From a virus: 23,653 bases of DNA. Every line of letters starts with the position of its first letter. Position 1 is the stretch's first letter. Below are positions 6,163 through 15,700 of the stretch, one piece after another. Under the pieces are notes generated by a model. That model saw only the letters and a list, made by a program, of their open reading frames with translations, made no database searches and was not told the DNA's origin. Location of the stretch: the IMG/VR virus record IMGVR_UViG_3300021368_000879, positions 1 to 23,653 of that record. One strand, given 5' to 3'. The position numbers were made by a program, and so were the translations under genes.

Positions 6163-9100
6163 ATGGCAAAAGTAAAAGGCGGAGAACTTACCTTTATCCT
6201 CAGTGATGACGGAAGTCTTAAACTAGTAGAGCAAAAAGCTAAGAAAACCGCAGGTGCAATGAATAAAGTCGGGCAGACTGCTCACAGTGCTGACCGTTCG
6301 TTAAAAGGAGCAGCTAATGCTTCTTCAGGTGCATCTAAAAACTTTTCAAAACTATCTCAAGGTATTACAGGAGGACTTGTTCCTGCTTATGCAACATTAG
6401 CAGCTAACCTCTTTGCCGTAGACGCATTATTCAGATTCCTGAAATCATCCGCAGATTTTCGTGTATTAACCCAAGGGCAGGAGGCTTTCGCCGCTGCAAC
6501 TGGTGTTGCTTATAAATCTTTAGCACACGACTTACAATCAGCTACTCGAAATATGATTAACTTCAGAGATGCAGCACAGGCAGGTGCGATTGGTAGAGCT
6601 GCAGGACTATCAGCAGGACAACTTACAGAACTATCAGAAGCCGCTTTCAAAGTTTCAATGGCACTTGGTAGAGATGTTACAGATTCATTTAACAGATTAA
6701 TTCGAGGTGTTACAAAAGCGGAACCAGAATTACTAGACGAATTAGGTATCGTGTTAAGACTAGAAGAGGCAACGACAAAATATGCAGCGTCTCTCGGTTT
6801 AAATAAGAACCAGCTGTCTATCTATCAAAAATCACAAGCAGTAGTAAACGAAGTACTTGACCAAGCAGAAAGAAAGTTTGGTAAGATTAATGCTATCATG
6901 GAGCCGCAAGCTAACTCTATCGCACAGTTAGGAGTAGCTTTTGAGAAAACTATTGATAGTATAAGACCATTTATATCTGCGCTAGTAGAACCTGCAGCTG
7001 ATTTCTTTAGTAATAATATTACGGCAGCCGCAATTGCAATGGGTCTTTTTGCTACTACAATTATATCTTCTGTGATTCCTTCCCATCAAGAATTATTGAT
7101 AAAACAAGCAGAACAAACAGAAGCACATGAAGCACAATTAGACCGATTAAAACTAAAAACAGAAACCTTAGAAAAAGCAAGAGCAAAACTCGCAAAAACT
7201 CCTATAGCCCAAGAAAAGTTTACAAAAAGAATGGGTAAAGATGGATTAGATATGAGTAAACTAGGAGGAGCTAGTGGAGAAGCATTAAAAGCTGGAAAAG
7301 CACTTACAAATAAACAAATTGGTGTTATTAAATCTCAAGTAACTAGAGGTGTAGGCGCATTTACTGGAATGACCAAACAAATGAAAGCAAAGTATACTGC
7401 AATGCTTACAGATATGCAAGGTAAAACAAGTGTTGCTCAACAAAAAATACTTTTAAATTGGGAAGGTATAAAAAACGGTGTTCAAATAAAAACTACTCAA
7501 ATGCAAATACACTGGCAAAGAGCTATGGGCGTGATGGCTGGCGCTACAAGAACTGTAACGATGGCTATGACAGGACTAATGAGTTTTATGTCTTATATAG
7601 GTATTGCAATTTTAATATTTCAAGCAGGTAAAGCAGCTTATGATAAATTTTTTGGACCTGACCAAGCTCAATTAGATGCTTTTAATGATAGAATAGGAAA
7701 AATTACAGAATCTACAAAAAATTTAAACACAGAATTAGTAAAAATGGGAGAAGTAGCCAGACTAGGATTACTAGAGACAGTTGTTGAACAAGTAGAGCAT
7801 TTAGGAGAAGCAGTAGCAAGTGCTAACTTAAAGAAAATGTTCTCAGAATTTAAACTTCTAGAAGGAGATAAAGACGTAAATCCTGAAGCTTTTCAAGACT
7901 TATCAGATAGTTTAGTATCTTCTTTAAATGCCTTATCAAACTTAGATGATGGATTTACTAAATATGCTAATACATTAAAATATACAGGAACACTAACTCC
8001 TAAACAAATTCAAGATATGAGAAAAATGGCAGACGGCTTTATGGAAGCAGGAAATGCCGCAAAAGGACTAAGAGAAGTACAAGGAGAGTTAGTTAAAGAA
8101 CAAAATAGACTTGTACAAAGTTTACCTAAAATTCCTTATCAAAATATGTTATCATTGATTGAAACCCAAATTAAACATTATAAAACGTTAGGAGATTCAC
8201 ACAAAGCGTTCGCAGAAGAAGCCTCAACAAGATTAGAATATTTTAATAAGTTACAAGAAAGAAGTATTGCACTTCAATTAGAAGAAATGCAATTAAAAAA
8301 ATTACAAAAGAAACAAAGTTTAGGGGGCGCAGGAACCACTTCACAAGAGTTAAAATTTGCTCAGGATGTAATAAAACTAAGACAAGAAGAGTATAAAATT
8401 GATGATTTAATGCTACAAATCAAAACAAGTAAATTAGAAAAAGATAGTATAGCAAGAAAAGGTATGGAACAACAATTAGTACTCGCAAAAGAAAACTTAG
8501 AAGTTTTAAAAATGCAAGCAACTGTTTCAGGCCTAATGTCTAGTCAACTTTTTTCAACATATAATAAAGCATTTACTCAAGTTTATACTGATTTTGGAGC
8601 AGGAATAGGAAAAGCCATAAGAGGAGAAGAGGGAGCTTTTGATGCCTTAGGTAAAAACTTAAAAAATACAGTATCTAATGCAATTGGAGATGCATTAGCA
8701 AAACAATTTTTAGATGATGTTTTACCAGATGGAATGAAACCAGCAAATATAGCAGAAGAGATAAACAAAGCAGGCTCTTATCATGCAGAACTAGTAAAAA
8801 ATAAAATTATGCAAGGAGGAGAGCATCATGCAAATTCACTAGTAGGAGTTGCGAATGATATGACTAAAGCTCTTGCTTCAATACAAAATAAACAAAATGT
8901 TGCAAGAATAAATGTACTAAAAGCAGAGCAAGGAACTCTATCAGACCAGAGAGACAAAATTAATAAAAGACTAGATACACTTAGAAAGCAAACAAGCCCA
9001 AATGCAATTGATAATTTTGTGGCTAGTTCAGAAGGAAAAAGAGCTAAACTTGACTATGCTAGAGGTCAATTATCAGGAGACGATTTAGTAGAATACAATG

Positions 9101-10095
9101 ATAGACAAAAGAAACTCGAGAGATTAATTGCAAGAAGAAGCCAACTGCAAATGGAAGCACAAGACCCTGCAAATATGCTCAATGGTAAAGCTTATTATAA
9201 AATGCCCAATGCTCATAACCAAGGCGGTCAAACATATCAAAGTAGAATTGCTTTAAGAACAAAAGAAATAGAGGCCTTATTAGAAGAACAAACAGATGTG
9301 CTTGATGATTTAGGCGGAAGTTTTACAAAACATTTAACTGACAATATTTATAATACAAAAGAAGATATACTTGACTTAGAAAATAGAGTAACAGGTATAG
9401 ATGCACTAATAACTAGTAAGTCAGTAGAAGAAGCAGGTTTACAAGATATAGTCGACAACAAGGACACTGGTAATATTAAAACGGTTAAGAAAACTGAAGA
9501 TTACGTACCTGGCCAAGAAGATGAAAACCCTTACGCAAAATATGATGGACAAGGATTTATGAGCGACGATATGAGTGAAAAAGTCAATCAGTTTGGTGGA
9601 GTAGTATCTATGTTAGGTGCTGTAGCAGGTGAAGACGAAAAAGTTGCTAAACTTATGACTGTTGTTGCAAAACTGCAAATGGCAAATGCTTTAATGGAAA
9701 GAGTAAATATAGCAATGCAAGCTAAGAAAGATGGACTTAGTTTTATAGGAGCTTTCTTAGGCGCACCTTCAGGAAGACAAGGTGGCATCATGTCAAAACA
9801 TGCTAGAGGTTACTCACAAGGTGGAGTAGCAGACGGCCCCACAGCAGGATATCCTGCAGTACTACATGGTAGAGAAGCAGTAGTACCACTACCAAATGGA
9901 AGAAGTATTCCTGTAGATATGGGCAAAGGCGCTGGAGGAACTAACAACGTTTCTATCAATGTAAACATGGCAGAAGGTACTACGGAAACAGTATCAGATA
10001 GAGAAGAAGCAAAAGCACTCGGAGTAGCAATTAATCAAGCAGTTTACCAAGTATTAGAAAAAGAACAAAGACAAGGCGGACTTTTAGGAGGATAA
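6163..10095 (+). CDS. Tape measure protein
   Basis: This 1310-residue protein probably sets tail length and fills the tail lumen before DNA ejection. It is the longest gene between the chaperones and the tip genes. It is largely helical with extended Lys/Glu/Gln/Ala segments (for example residues ~660-790). Three hydrophobic stretches are visible at about residues 67-96, 286-307 and 467-490; such segments are proposed to enter the host membrane during DNA delivery. The C-terminal part has a Gly-rich block and the signature GGVADGPTAGYPAVLHG followed by EAVVPLPNG (residues ~1220-1250), common near the end of tape measure proteins. At about 1.5 angstrom per residue, 1310 residues suggest a tail near 195 nm, if the whole chain acts as ruler. 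No lysozyme or peptidase motif is recognised. Beyond ~nt 7150 nearly all Arg codons are AGA, unlike the first quarter. Confidence 0.96.
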   Translation: MAKVKGGELTFILSDDGSLKLVEQKAKKTAGAMNKVGQTAHSADRSLKGAANASSGASKNFSKLSQGITGGLVPAYATLAANLFAVDALFRFLKSSADFRVLTQGQEAFAAATGVAYKSLAHDLQSATRNMINFRDAAQAGAIGRAAGLSAGQLTELSEAAFKVSMALGRDVTDSFNRLIRGVTKAEPELLDELGIVLRLEEATTKYAASLGLNKNQLSIYQKSQAVVNEVLDQAERKFGKINAIMEPQANSIAQLGVAFEKTIDSIRPFISALVEPAADFFSNNITAAAIAMGLFATTIISSVIPSHQELLIKQAEQTEAHEAQLDRLKLKTETLEKARAKLAKTPIAQEKFTKRMGKDGLDMSKLGGASGEALKAGKALTNKQIGVIKSQVTRGVGAFTGMTKQMKAKYTAMLTDMQGKTSVAQQKILLNWEGIKNGVQIKTTQMQIHWQRAMGVMAGATRTVTMAMTGLMSFMSYIGIAILIFQAGKAAYDKFFGPDQAQLDAFNDRIGKITESTKNLNTELVKMGEVARLGLLETVVEQVEHLGEAVASANLKKMFSEFKLLEGDKDVNPEAFQDLSDSLVSSLNALSNLDDGFTKYANTLKYTGTLTPKQIQDMRKMADGFMEAGNAAKGLREVQGELVKEQNRLVQSLPKIPYQNMLSLIETQIKHYKTLGDSHKAFAEEASTRLEYFNKLQERSIALQLEEMQLKKLQKKQSLGGAGTTSQELKFAQDVIKLRQEEYKIDDLMLQIKTSKLEKDSIARKGMEQQLVLAKENLEVLKMQATVSGLMSSQLFSTYNKAFTQVYTDFGAGIGKAIRGEEGAFDALGKNLKNTVSNAIGDALAKQFLDDVLPDGMKPANIAEEINKAGSYHAELVKNKIMQGGEHHANSLVGVANDMTKALASIQNKQNVARINVLKAEQGTLSDQRDKINKRLDTLRKQTSPNAIDNFVASSEGKRAKLDYARGQLSGDDLVEYNDRQKKLERLIARRSQLQMEAQDPANMLNGKAYYKMPNAHNQGGQTYQSRIALRTKEIEALLEEQTDVLDDLGGSFTKHLTDNIYNTKEDILDLENRVTGIDALITSKSVEEAGLQDIVDNKDTGNIKTVKKTEDYVPGQEDENPYAKYDGQGFMSDDMSEKVNQFGGVVSMLGAVAGEDEKVAKLMTVVAKLQMANALMERVNIAMQAKKDGLSFIGAFLGAPSGRQGGIMSKHARGYSQGGVADGPTAGYPAVLHGREAVVPLPNGRSIPVDMGKGAGGTNNVSINVNMAEGTTETVSDREEAKALGVAINQAVYQVLEKEQRQGGLLGG

Positions 10096-10096
10096 T

Positions 10097-10474
10097 ATGG
10101 CACTAGGATTTGATGTAGGAGGAACACTGGGAGTAGTAAATCCCGACAAAGGCTTTAGTGTAAAAAGAACTCCACAAGTATATGAAGTATCTTTTGGAGA
10201 CGGCTACCAGCAAAGAGCATCTAGAGGACTGAATCCTATGACAGAAGAAATTTCTGTAAACTTTGCAACTAGACCAAAAGATGAAATAGACGACATAGAA
10301 GCATTTTTTGAAACAAAAGCAGGGATAACAAAATTTAATTTTACTTACGCTGATTCAAATGAGTCAGGCAACGAAAAAACAATCAAAGTAGTATGCAGTA
10401 ATTGGAATGTAACTTACAATTATGATGATTACTACAGTTTATCAGCAACACTTAAAAGAGTATACGAGGCATAA
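10097..10474 (+). CDS. Minor tail protein, gpM-like (distal tail)
   Basis: This 125-residue protein resembles lambda gpM (109 residues) of the phage minor tail family. In that system it forms the ring that joins the tube to the tip after tape measure assembly. Pattern features are FSVKRTPQVYEVSFGDGYQQ, then GLNPMTEEISVNFATRP, an acidic helix (DEIDDIEAFFETKAG), and the closing WNVTYNYDDYYSLSATLKRV. A near-perfect AGGAGG ribosome binding site lies 6 bases before ATG and overlaps the end of the tape measure gene. Its stop overlaps the start of the gpL-like gene by one base. The order tape measure-M-L-K-I-J is that of lambda. Confidence 0.92.
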   Translation: MALGFDVGGTLGVVNPDKGFSVKRTPQVYEVSFGDGYQQRASRGLNPMTEEISVNFATRPKDEIDDIEAFFETKAGITKFNFTYADSNESGNEKTIKVVCSNWNVTYNYDDYYSLSATLKRVYEA

Positions 10475-11676
10475 TGGCAGACAAACCAATAGTAGAAGAT
10501 TTACAAAAGTTAGAAGTAACAGATGCTATAGTGCATCTATATGAATTAGAAGTTACTAAAGGTAACTTTTTCTACTTTACAAATCAAATAGAAAACGATT
10601 TATCAAATGTTCAAATGAGAGATTATGACTCAAATAATACGATTAGAACATATGTACCTATGCCTGTTCAAGCAAATGGCTTTGAGGCAAAAAATGATGG
10701 CGCTATACCAAGACCAACTATAGTTATGGCAAATGTTACAGATACTTTAAGTAATGCAGTAGGTAATTTTGACTATCAAACACTACTAGGACTAAAAGTA
10801 ATACGAAGAACTACATTAGCAAAGTATTTAGATGATGGTACAGGAAATAGTACTTCACCACCTGTAGAATTTCCTAGACAAGTGTTCTATGTAGATAGAA
10901 TAAAAACAAGAACAAAATTTTCTGTAGAACTTGAACTCGTATCACCATTCGATTTAGAGAATGTAAAGATACCAGCTAGAGTTGTTCATGCAAATAGATG
11001 TTCTTTTAAATATCAAGGAGCTTCTAGACATTTACCAGCATATAAAAGAGCTCAATCTGGCTGTGTTTGGGATGTTGAAAGTAAACCTGCAGGAAGTGAA
11101 AACCATGTTGCTTATGTAAATATGGATGATGAATACGTAATAGACTCAGGAGTTACTTTTACTACATACTCTACAGGTTCTGTTACTAAAGATGCTTACT
11201 ATAAAACAACACAAGTATTATCAAGAAATAACCCTGATGGAACATCAAGTAGTGTAACTGTAAATAATTATTGGCAGGCAACTACAAGTACCTCCAGTCC
11301 AGGAACACCTACTGATACAAATGTGAATTTTAATAGAATACGAGTATACTCTGATTATAATAGCTCACTTGATTATCATACATATAGCGATGATAGACAT
11401 AATAGTTATGTAAGATTTACAAATGCTACTAGTGGACATGAAAACAATGGCAAAGTAGAATTATGGAAAGCGGTAAAACCAAGTAAAGATGAAACTCCTA
11501 GCAATGAAAACGCTTTTTGGGAAAAAGGAGACTCTTGTAGTAAAACAACTATAGGATGTAAGATGAGATTTGCGGCAAATAAAATATCTGGAGATAACTC
11601 TACTAATTCTACTTCAATCAATAACAATAAAACTTATCCTTTTGGTGGATTCCCAGCAGCAAGGAGATTTAATTAA
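10474..11676 (+). CDS. Minor tail protein, gpL-like iron-sulfur tip protein with insertion
   Basis: This 400-residue protein corresponds to lambda gpL (232 residues), a tail-tip hub protein whose C-terminal domain is known to coordinate an iron-sulfur cluster. Residues 1-165 match the hub-like N-terminal domain (for example FPRQVFYVDRI and FSVELELVSPFD). Four cysteines fit the cluster ligands: Cys176 (ANRCSF), Cys197 (SGCVWD), Cys355 and Cys362 (DSCSKTTIGCKMRF, C-x6-C), followed by the family-typical FGGFPA ending. An insertion of ~157 residues separates Cys197 from Cys355. It is Ser/Thr/Asn/Tyr rich and contains aromatic patterns such as NNYWQATTST and LWKAVKPSKDETPSNENAFW, which recall small carbohydrate-binding modules. 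That last point is inference only. The stop overlaps the next start by one base. Confidence 0.9.
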   Translation: MADKPIVEDLQKLEVTDAIVHLYELEVTKGNFFYFTNQIENDLSNVQMRDYDSNNTIRTYVPMPVQANGFEAKNDGAIPRPTIVMANVTDTLSNAVGNFDYQTLLGLKVIRRTTLAKYLDDGTGNSTSPPVEFPRQVFYVDRIKTRTKFSVELELVSPFDLENVKIPARVVHANRCSFKYQGASRHLPAYKRAQSGCVWDVESKPAGSENHVAYVNMDDEYVIDSGVTFTTYSTGSVTKDAYYKTTQVLSRNNPDGTSSSVTVNNYWQATTSTSSPGTPTDTNVNFNRIRVYSDYNSSLDYHTYSDDRHNSYVRFTNATSGHENNGKVELWKAVKPSKDETPSNENAFWEKGDSCSKTTIGCKMRFAANKISGDNSTNSTSINNNKTYPFGGFPAARRFN

Positions 11677-11993
11677 TGTTTGAAGCAATATTCAATCATG
11701 CAGAACAAGAAGCCCCGCGTGAGTGTTGTGGACTTGTTGTACAAGATGGGAATGACAAACGATATATTCGCATGGAAAATATTTCTGAATTTGAAGATGA
11801 CTTTAAAATGGACGGATTAGCTTTCGCAACATATCAAGCGATTTCAAAAATATTATATGTAGTCCATAGTCACTACGAAGAAGATTGTCGCCCGAGTCAG
11901 CATGATATAGATAATTGCAATGCGTTAGGTATACCATATTTAATCGTATCATATCCAGACAAAGAACACTATATTTTGGAACCAAATACATGA
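11676..11993 (+). CDS. gpK-like JAMM/JAB metalloprotease, single domain
   Basis: This 105-residue protein is a JAB1/MPN/Mov34 (JAMM) metallo-isopeptidase-type protein, like the N-terminal half of lambda gpK. The zinc motif is complete: Glu16 in the PRECCGL segment, then His64-Ser65-His66, seven residues, Ser74 and Asp77 (HSHYEEDCRPSQHD). The NlpC/P60 cell-wall peptidase domain that follows in lambda gpK is absent, because the gene stops 28 residues after Asp77. All four Arg codons are CGN (CGT, CGA, CGC, CGC), whereas the adjacent gpL-like gene uses almost only AGA, hinting at a different history. A strong AAGGAGA ribosome binding site lies 8 bases before ATG. Its substrate is unknown; roles in tip maturation or peptidoglycan processing have been suggested for the family. 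Confidence 0.9.
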   Translation: MFEAIFNHAEQEAPRECCGLVVQDGNDKRYIRMENISEFEDDFKMDGLAFATYQAISKILYVVHSHYEEDCRPSQHDIDNCNALGIPYLIVSYPDKEHYILEPNT

Positions 11994-12748
11994 AAACTTT
12001 ATTATTCAAAGGGCAATTAGCTAAACTTTTCGGAGAGAAGCATAGATTAAGCGTAAAGACTATCCAAGAGGGTATGCTTGCTATCGACTCAATGAAAGGT
12101 GGATTAAGACGTTATATAATGGAGTGCCAAGACCAAGGAATACACTTTACTGTACAAAAAGGCAGTGAAGTAAAAGAATATGCTAAAAACGAAGAACTAT
12201 ATTTAGACATGAATGATATGACTGAGCAAGAGTTTGATGAAGATACTTATATAATTACACCATTACCTGCTGGTTCTATAAAAGATGCGATTAAAAAAAT
12301 AATAGTAGCTATTATTCTTATAGTGATAGCTATTAAGTTTGGCCCAGAAGCAGCAACAGAAGCATCAGGTTTTATTGAACATGTAGCTGTAGGGTTAGGA
12401 TACTTAGGTGCAAGTTTGGCAACACAAGGATTACTAGAACTTATGATGGGCGACCCCGATAGTAATGCTGATGGAGAAAAGAGTAGTTTATTTAACGGCC
12501 CAGTAAACACTACTAAACCAGGAGTACCTATACCTTTAGCGTATGGAGAAATAGACGCAGGTGGAGCAGTTATAAATTTTGCTTTTACTAAATCAACATT
12601 AAAATCAGCTTATGGATATAGATTTGCTTCAGGTTCATCATCCTCTTCTTCCACTTACTCTTCAGCAGACGACAGTACAGGATATGATTATGGAAACTCA
12701 GAAGCCGAAGCGGCAGCAACAGATTATAAAGGACACGAGGAATACTAA
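11990..12748 (+). CDS. Tail tip assembly protein, gpI-like
   Basis: This 252-residue protein resembles lambda gpI (223 residues), needed to complete the tail tip before J. The start at ATG 11990 overlaps the previous stop as ATGA and gives the family-like N-terminus MKTLLFKGQLAKLFGEKHRL. An upstream in-frame ATG at 11915 would overlap the JAMM gene by 79 bases and adds an unrelated leader, so it is rejected. The N-terminal ~90 residues look ubiquitin-like (beta-grasp), as known for gpI. A hydrophobic helix follows at residues ~98-113 (KKIIVAIILIVIAIKF), then a second Ala/Gly-rich helix. The segment NTTKPGVPIPLAYGE is typical of the family. The tail end is Ser/Tyr/Asp rich. Two bases separate its stop from the J start. 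Confidence 0.87.
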   Translation: MKTLLFKGQLAKLFGEKHRLSVKTIQEGMLAIDSMKGGLRRYIMECQDQGIHFTVQKGSEVKEYAKNEELYLDMNDMTEQEFDEDTYIITPLPAGSIKDAIKKIIVAIILIVIAIKFGPEAATEASGFIEHVAVGLGYLGASLATQGLLELMMGDPDSNADGEKSSLFNGPVNTTKPGVPIPLAYGEIDAGGAVINFAFTKSTLKSAYGYRFASGSSSSSSTYSSADDSTGYDYGNSEAEAAATDYKGHEEY

Positions 12749-12750
12749 GA

Positions 12751-15700
12751 ATGAGTTACGCAAAAAAGACAATGCAAGAAGCAGAAAAAGCCAGGGAAGC
12801 AGCAACATCTGCAGCAGCGGCCGCTGATACTAGAACTGGACAATATCTAAATTTATCAGGAGAAACAAAAAATCAATCTGCTGTAGTATTTGATGCAATA
12901 TCAGAAGGTCCAATTGAAGGACTAAAGTATCAGGGTGCTAGTATAAAATTAAACGGAGATAGAGCATACTCTTTAGGGTCATATACAGCCAAAGGTATAT
13001 CATATTCTGCAAATGCTAGTTATAACTCTACAACTGGAGTAATTACAGACCATAACAGTCCTGGATTTATGAAAGATTCAAAAGTATCTCATGGTACTAG
13101 AAAAATGTTAATCCAAGGGGCAGCTAAAAATGGTACTGCAAATACAGTAGCAGGAAATACAACAATTATTGGAACAAATATAGTATTTGCAAGTAGTGAT
13201 GTAGCAGAGCCAAGTAATCTTACTCCAATGCTTAGAATAGAAGGTGCTGGATTAGATGGAGCAGATTTTTCTTCCCATATCGTAAGACACATTAACACTT
13301 CAGCAGTAGAAGTAGCATATGCCCCGAGTTCAAACACTACTAATGCCACAATGACATTAGACCTTATAAAAACAATCAGTTCAATAAATACAGCAAACAA
13401 TACTGTCACAGTAGAATCACCTTCTGGAAATGATGTAAATAATGGTAGAGTAGTAATGTCTACTCCAACAGATACTACAAATATAATACCTTCAGCAAAA
13501 TATGATAACTTCGGTTGGGCTTTTAGAAATGGACATGGCTCAGAGGAAGAAGGACAAACTTATATACCTACCCCAGCAGGAGTTGGTAGTGCAGGTATAT
13601 CTTATAAAGTACAAAGTGGAGAACTAAAACAAGTACCTAACACAGGATACCCAAGCCTAAGCGCCTTAGGACATACTATAGATGGCGCAACACCAACACC
13701 AACAGGAAGCCCTGTTATAGTAACTGCAAGTCAAATGGGAGTAGACAATCCAGGAGAAGTAGATACAGTAAAAGTAACTGTAAAATTCTCATCACTTATA
13801 GTTCAAAAAGAAAATGGTGCAAAAAGAGAAACAGGTTCAGAAAACAGAATAACATTTGAATATTCTAGAGATGGAGGGAATAATTACGAGTCTACTGTTG
13901 TTGTAGGTAGAGCTACTATATCTAGTAGCACCAACTTATACTCAAAAAGAGGTGGTTTTTATGAATATGGTAATGCAAATGGTGGTTTAGTAAAAGCTAG
14001 AAGTACTCAGCCTTTTAACTATATTTACGCATTTGATGTAACAAGATTTCAACCCTTTGATGATTACAGAATAAAAATAGAAAGAGTATCTCCAGACTCA
14101 GCGGTTAAAAAAGATAAATGGGAAACTTCTTCCGCATCTACAGTAGTAGCTGTAGAAAACTTAATAACAGATAAATTAATATATCCATATACAGCAATTG
14201 GAGGAATAATAGTAGACGCTGCAGAATTTTCAAGCGTTCCAGGAAGGTCTTACGAAATTTATGGACTTAAAGTAAAAGTACCTACTAACTATTTCCCTAT
14301 GAGCGAAAAAATAGGAGACACAGGGGAGAGAAGAAGCGCAGCGGCTTATACTAGAAATGTAACAACAGGTGTAGATACTTCTTCTTATGTAGACTGGGAC
14401 GGCAATTTTAGGGGAGATAAAAAAACATTCACAGACCCTACACATGTTAACTATGATACAGTGTACACAAGTAATCCTGTATGGATTTTTATGGACTTAG
14501 TAACTAATCCAAGATATGGACTAGGTAAATACATTGACCCAGAATTTGATTTTTCACAAATAGATAAATACTCTTTATATGCCCTTGCAAAATACTGCGA
14601 TGAGTTAGTACCAGATGGAAAAGGAGGTCTAGAGCCTCGATTTACTTGTAATGTTTACATAGCAAAACAAGATAACGCAATAAAAGTTTTAAAAGATTTC
14701 TCTTCAACTATCAGGTCTATGCTATTATGGCAGAATGGACAAGTAGGCCTAGGCGCAATGATTCAAAAAGGAGCTGTTTACACTTTTAGTAAATCAAATG
14801 TTGTAGATGGACAGTTTGCATACTCAGGGTCTTCAAATAGAACTAGATGTAATCAGGTAAAAGTAACTTGGATTGACCCTAAAAAGAATTATAAACAACA
14901 AGTAGAAGTTATAGAAGATACAGACCAAATTGCAAAAGATGGAAAAATTAAAACAAAAAGTGTAACTGCATTTGGCTGTACCTCAAAAGGACAAGCTATA
15001 AGATATGGTAAATTTCATTTACTATCAAGTAAGCTAGAGCAAGAAGTTGCTACATTTAGCACTGGATTAAATGGTGCAATGTTAAGACCTGGTGATGTCA
15101 TAAATATAGCAGACGGAGATAGAGAAGGAGTAGTTACAGCAGGTAGAGTTACAAGTACTAGTGCTTCTACTACTACTGTTATAAAAACAGATAGAGATTT
15201 AAGTGTTTATTTAAACCAAACTGCAGCTTATAAATTACATTTAATTTATCCAAAAGGAGGCGCATACTTAGCACAACCTACTGCAACAATAAATTCAACA
15301 ACATACTACCAAGGAGATTTAGTACTACTTGATGAAGCTGGAGGTGCAGTAGACACTGAAGCTAAAGCTGCAAATGTAAAAGACGATACAGGAAGTGTTG
15401 TAGTTTTAAACTGGAGTGAGCAAGGAAGAATAGAAACACAGTCAGTATCTTCTTACAATACTACTTCAGTAACAGTATCATCAGCATTTAGTGAAGCCCC
15501 TAATTCAGAGGTAATATTTAGTATATCAGGAGAGAACGAAGAAGGCTCAGACTTACAAGGCAGTTTAAAAACTTATATGATTACTTCTATCAAAGAAGAT
15601 AGTGATACGATGACTTATCAAATAAATGCAAGTGATTACTCACTAGATAAGTTTGATACTATAGATAGAGGATATGTTTTAGAGCCAGAAGAAGTATTTG

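Noticed and set aside
11915-11992. Longer start for the gpI-like gene
   Set aside because: It would overlap the JAMM gene by 79 bases and add an unrelated leader, while the ATGA overlap at 11990 gives a family-like N-terminus.
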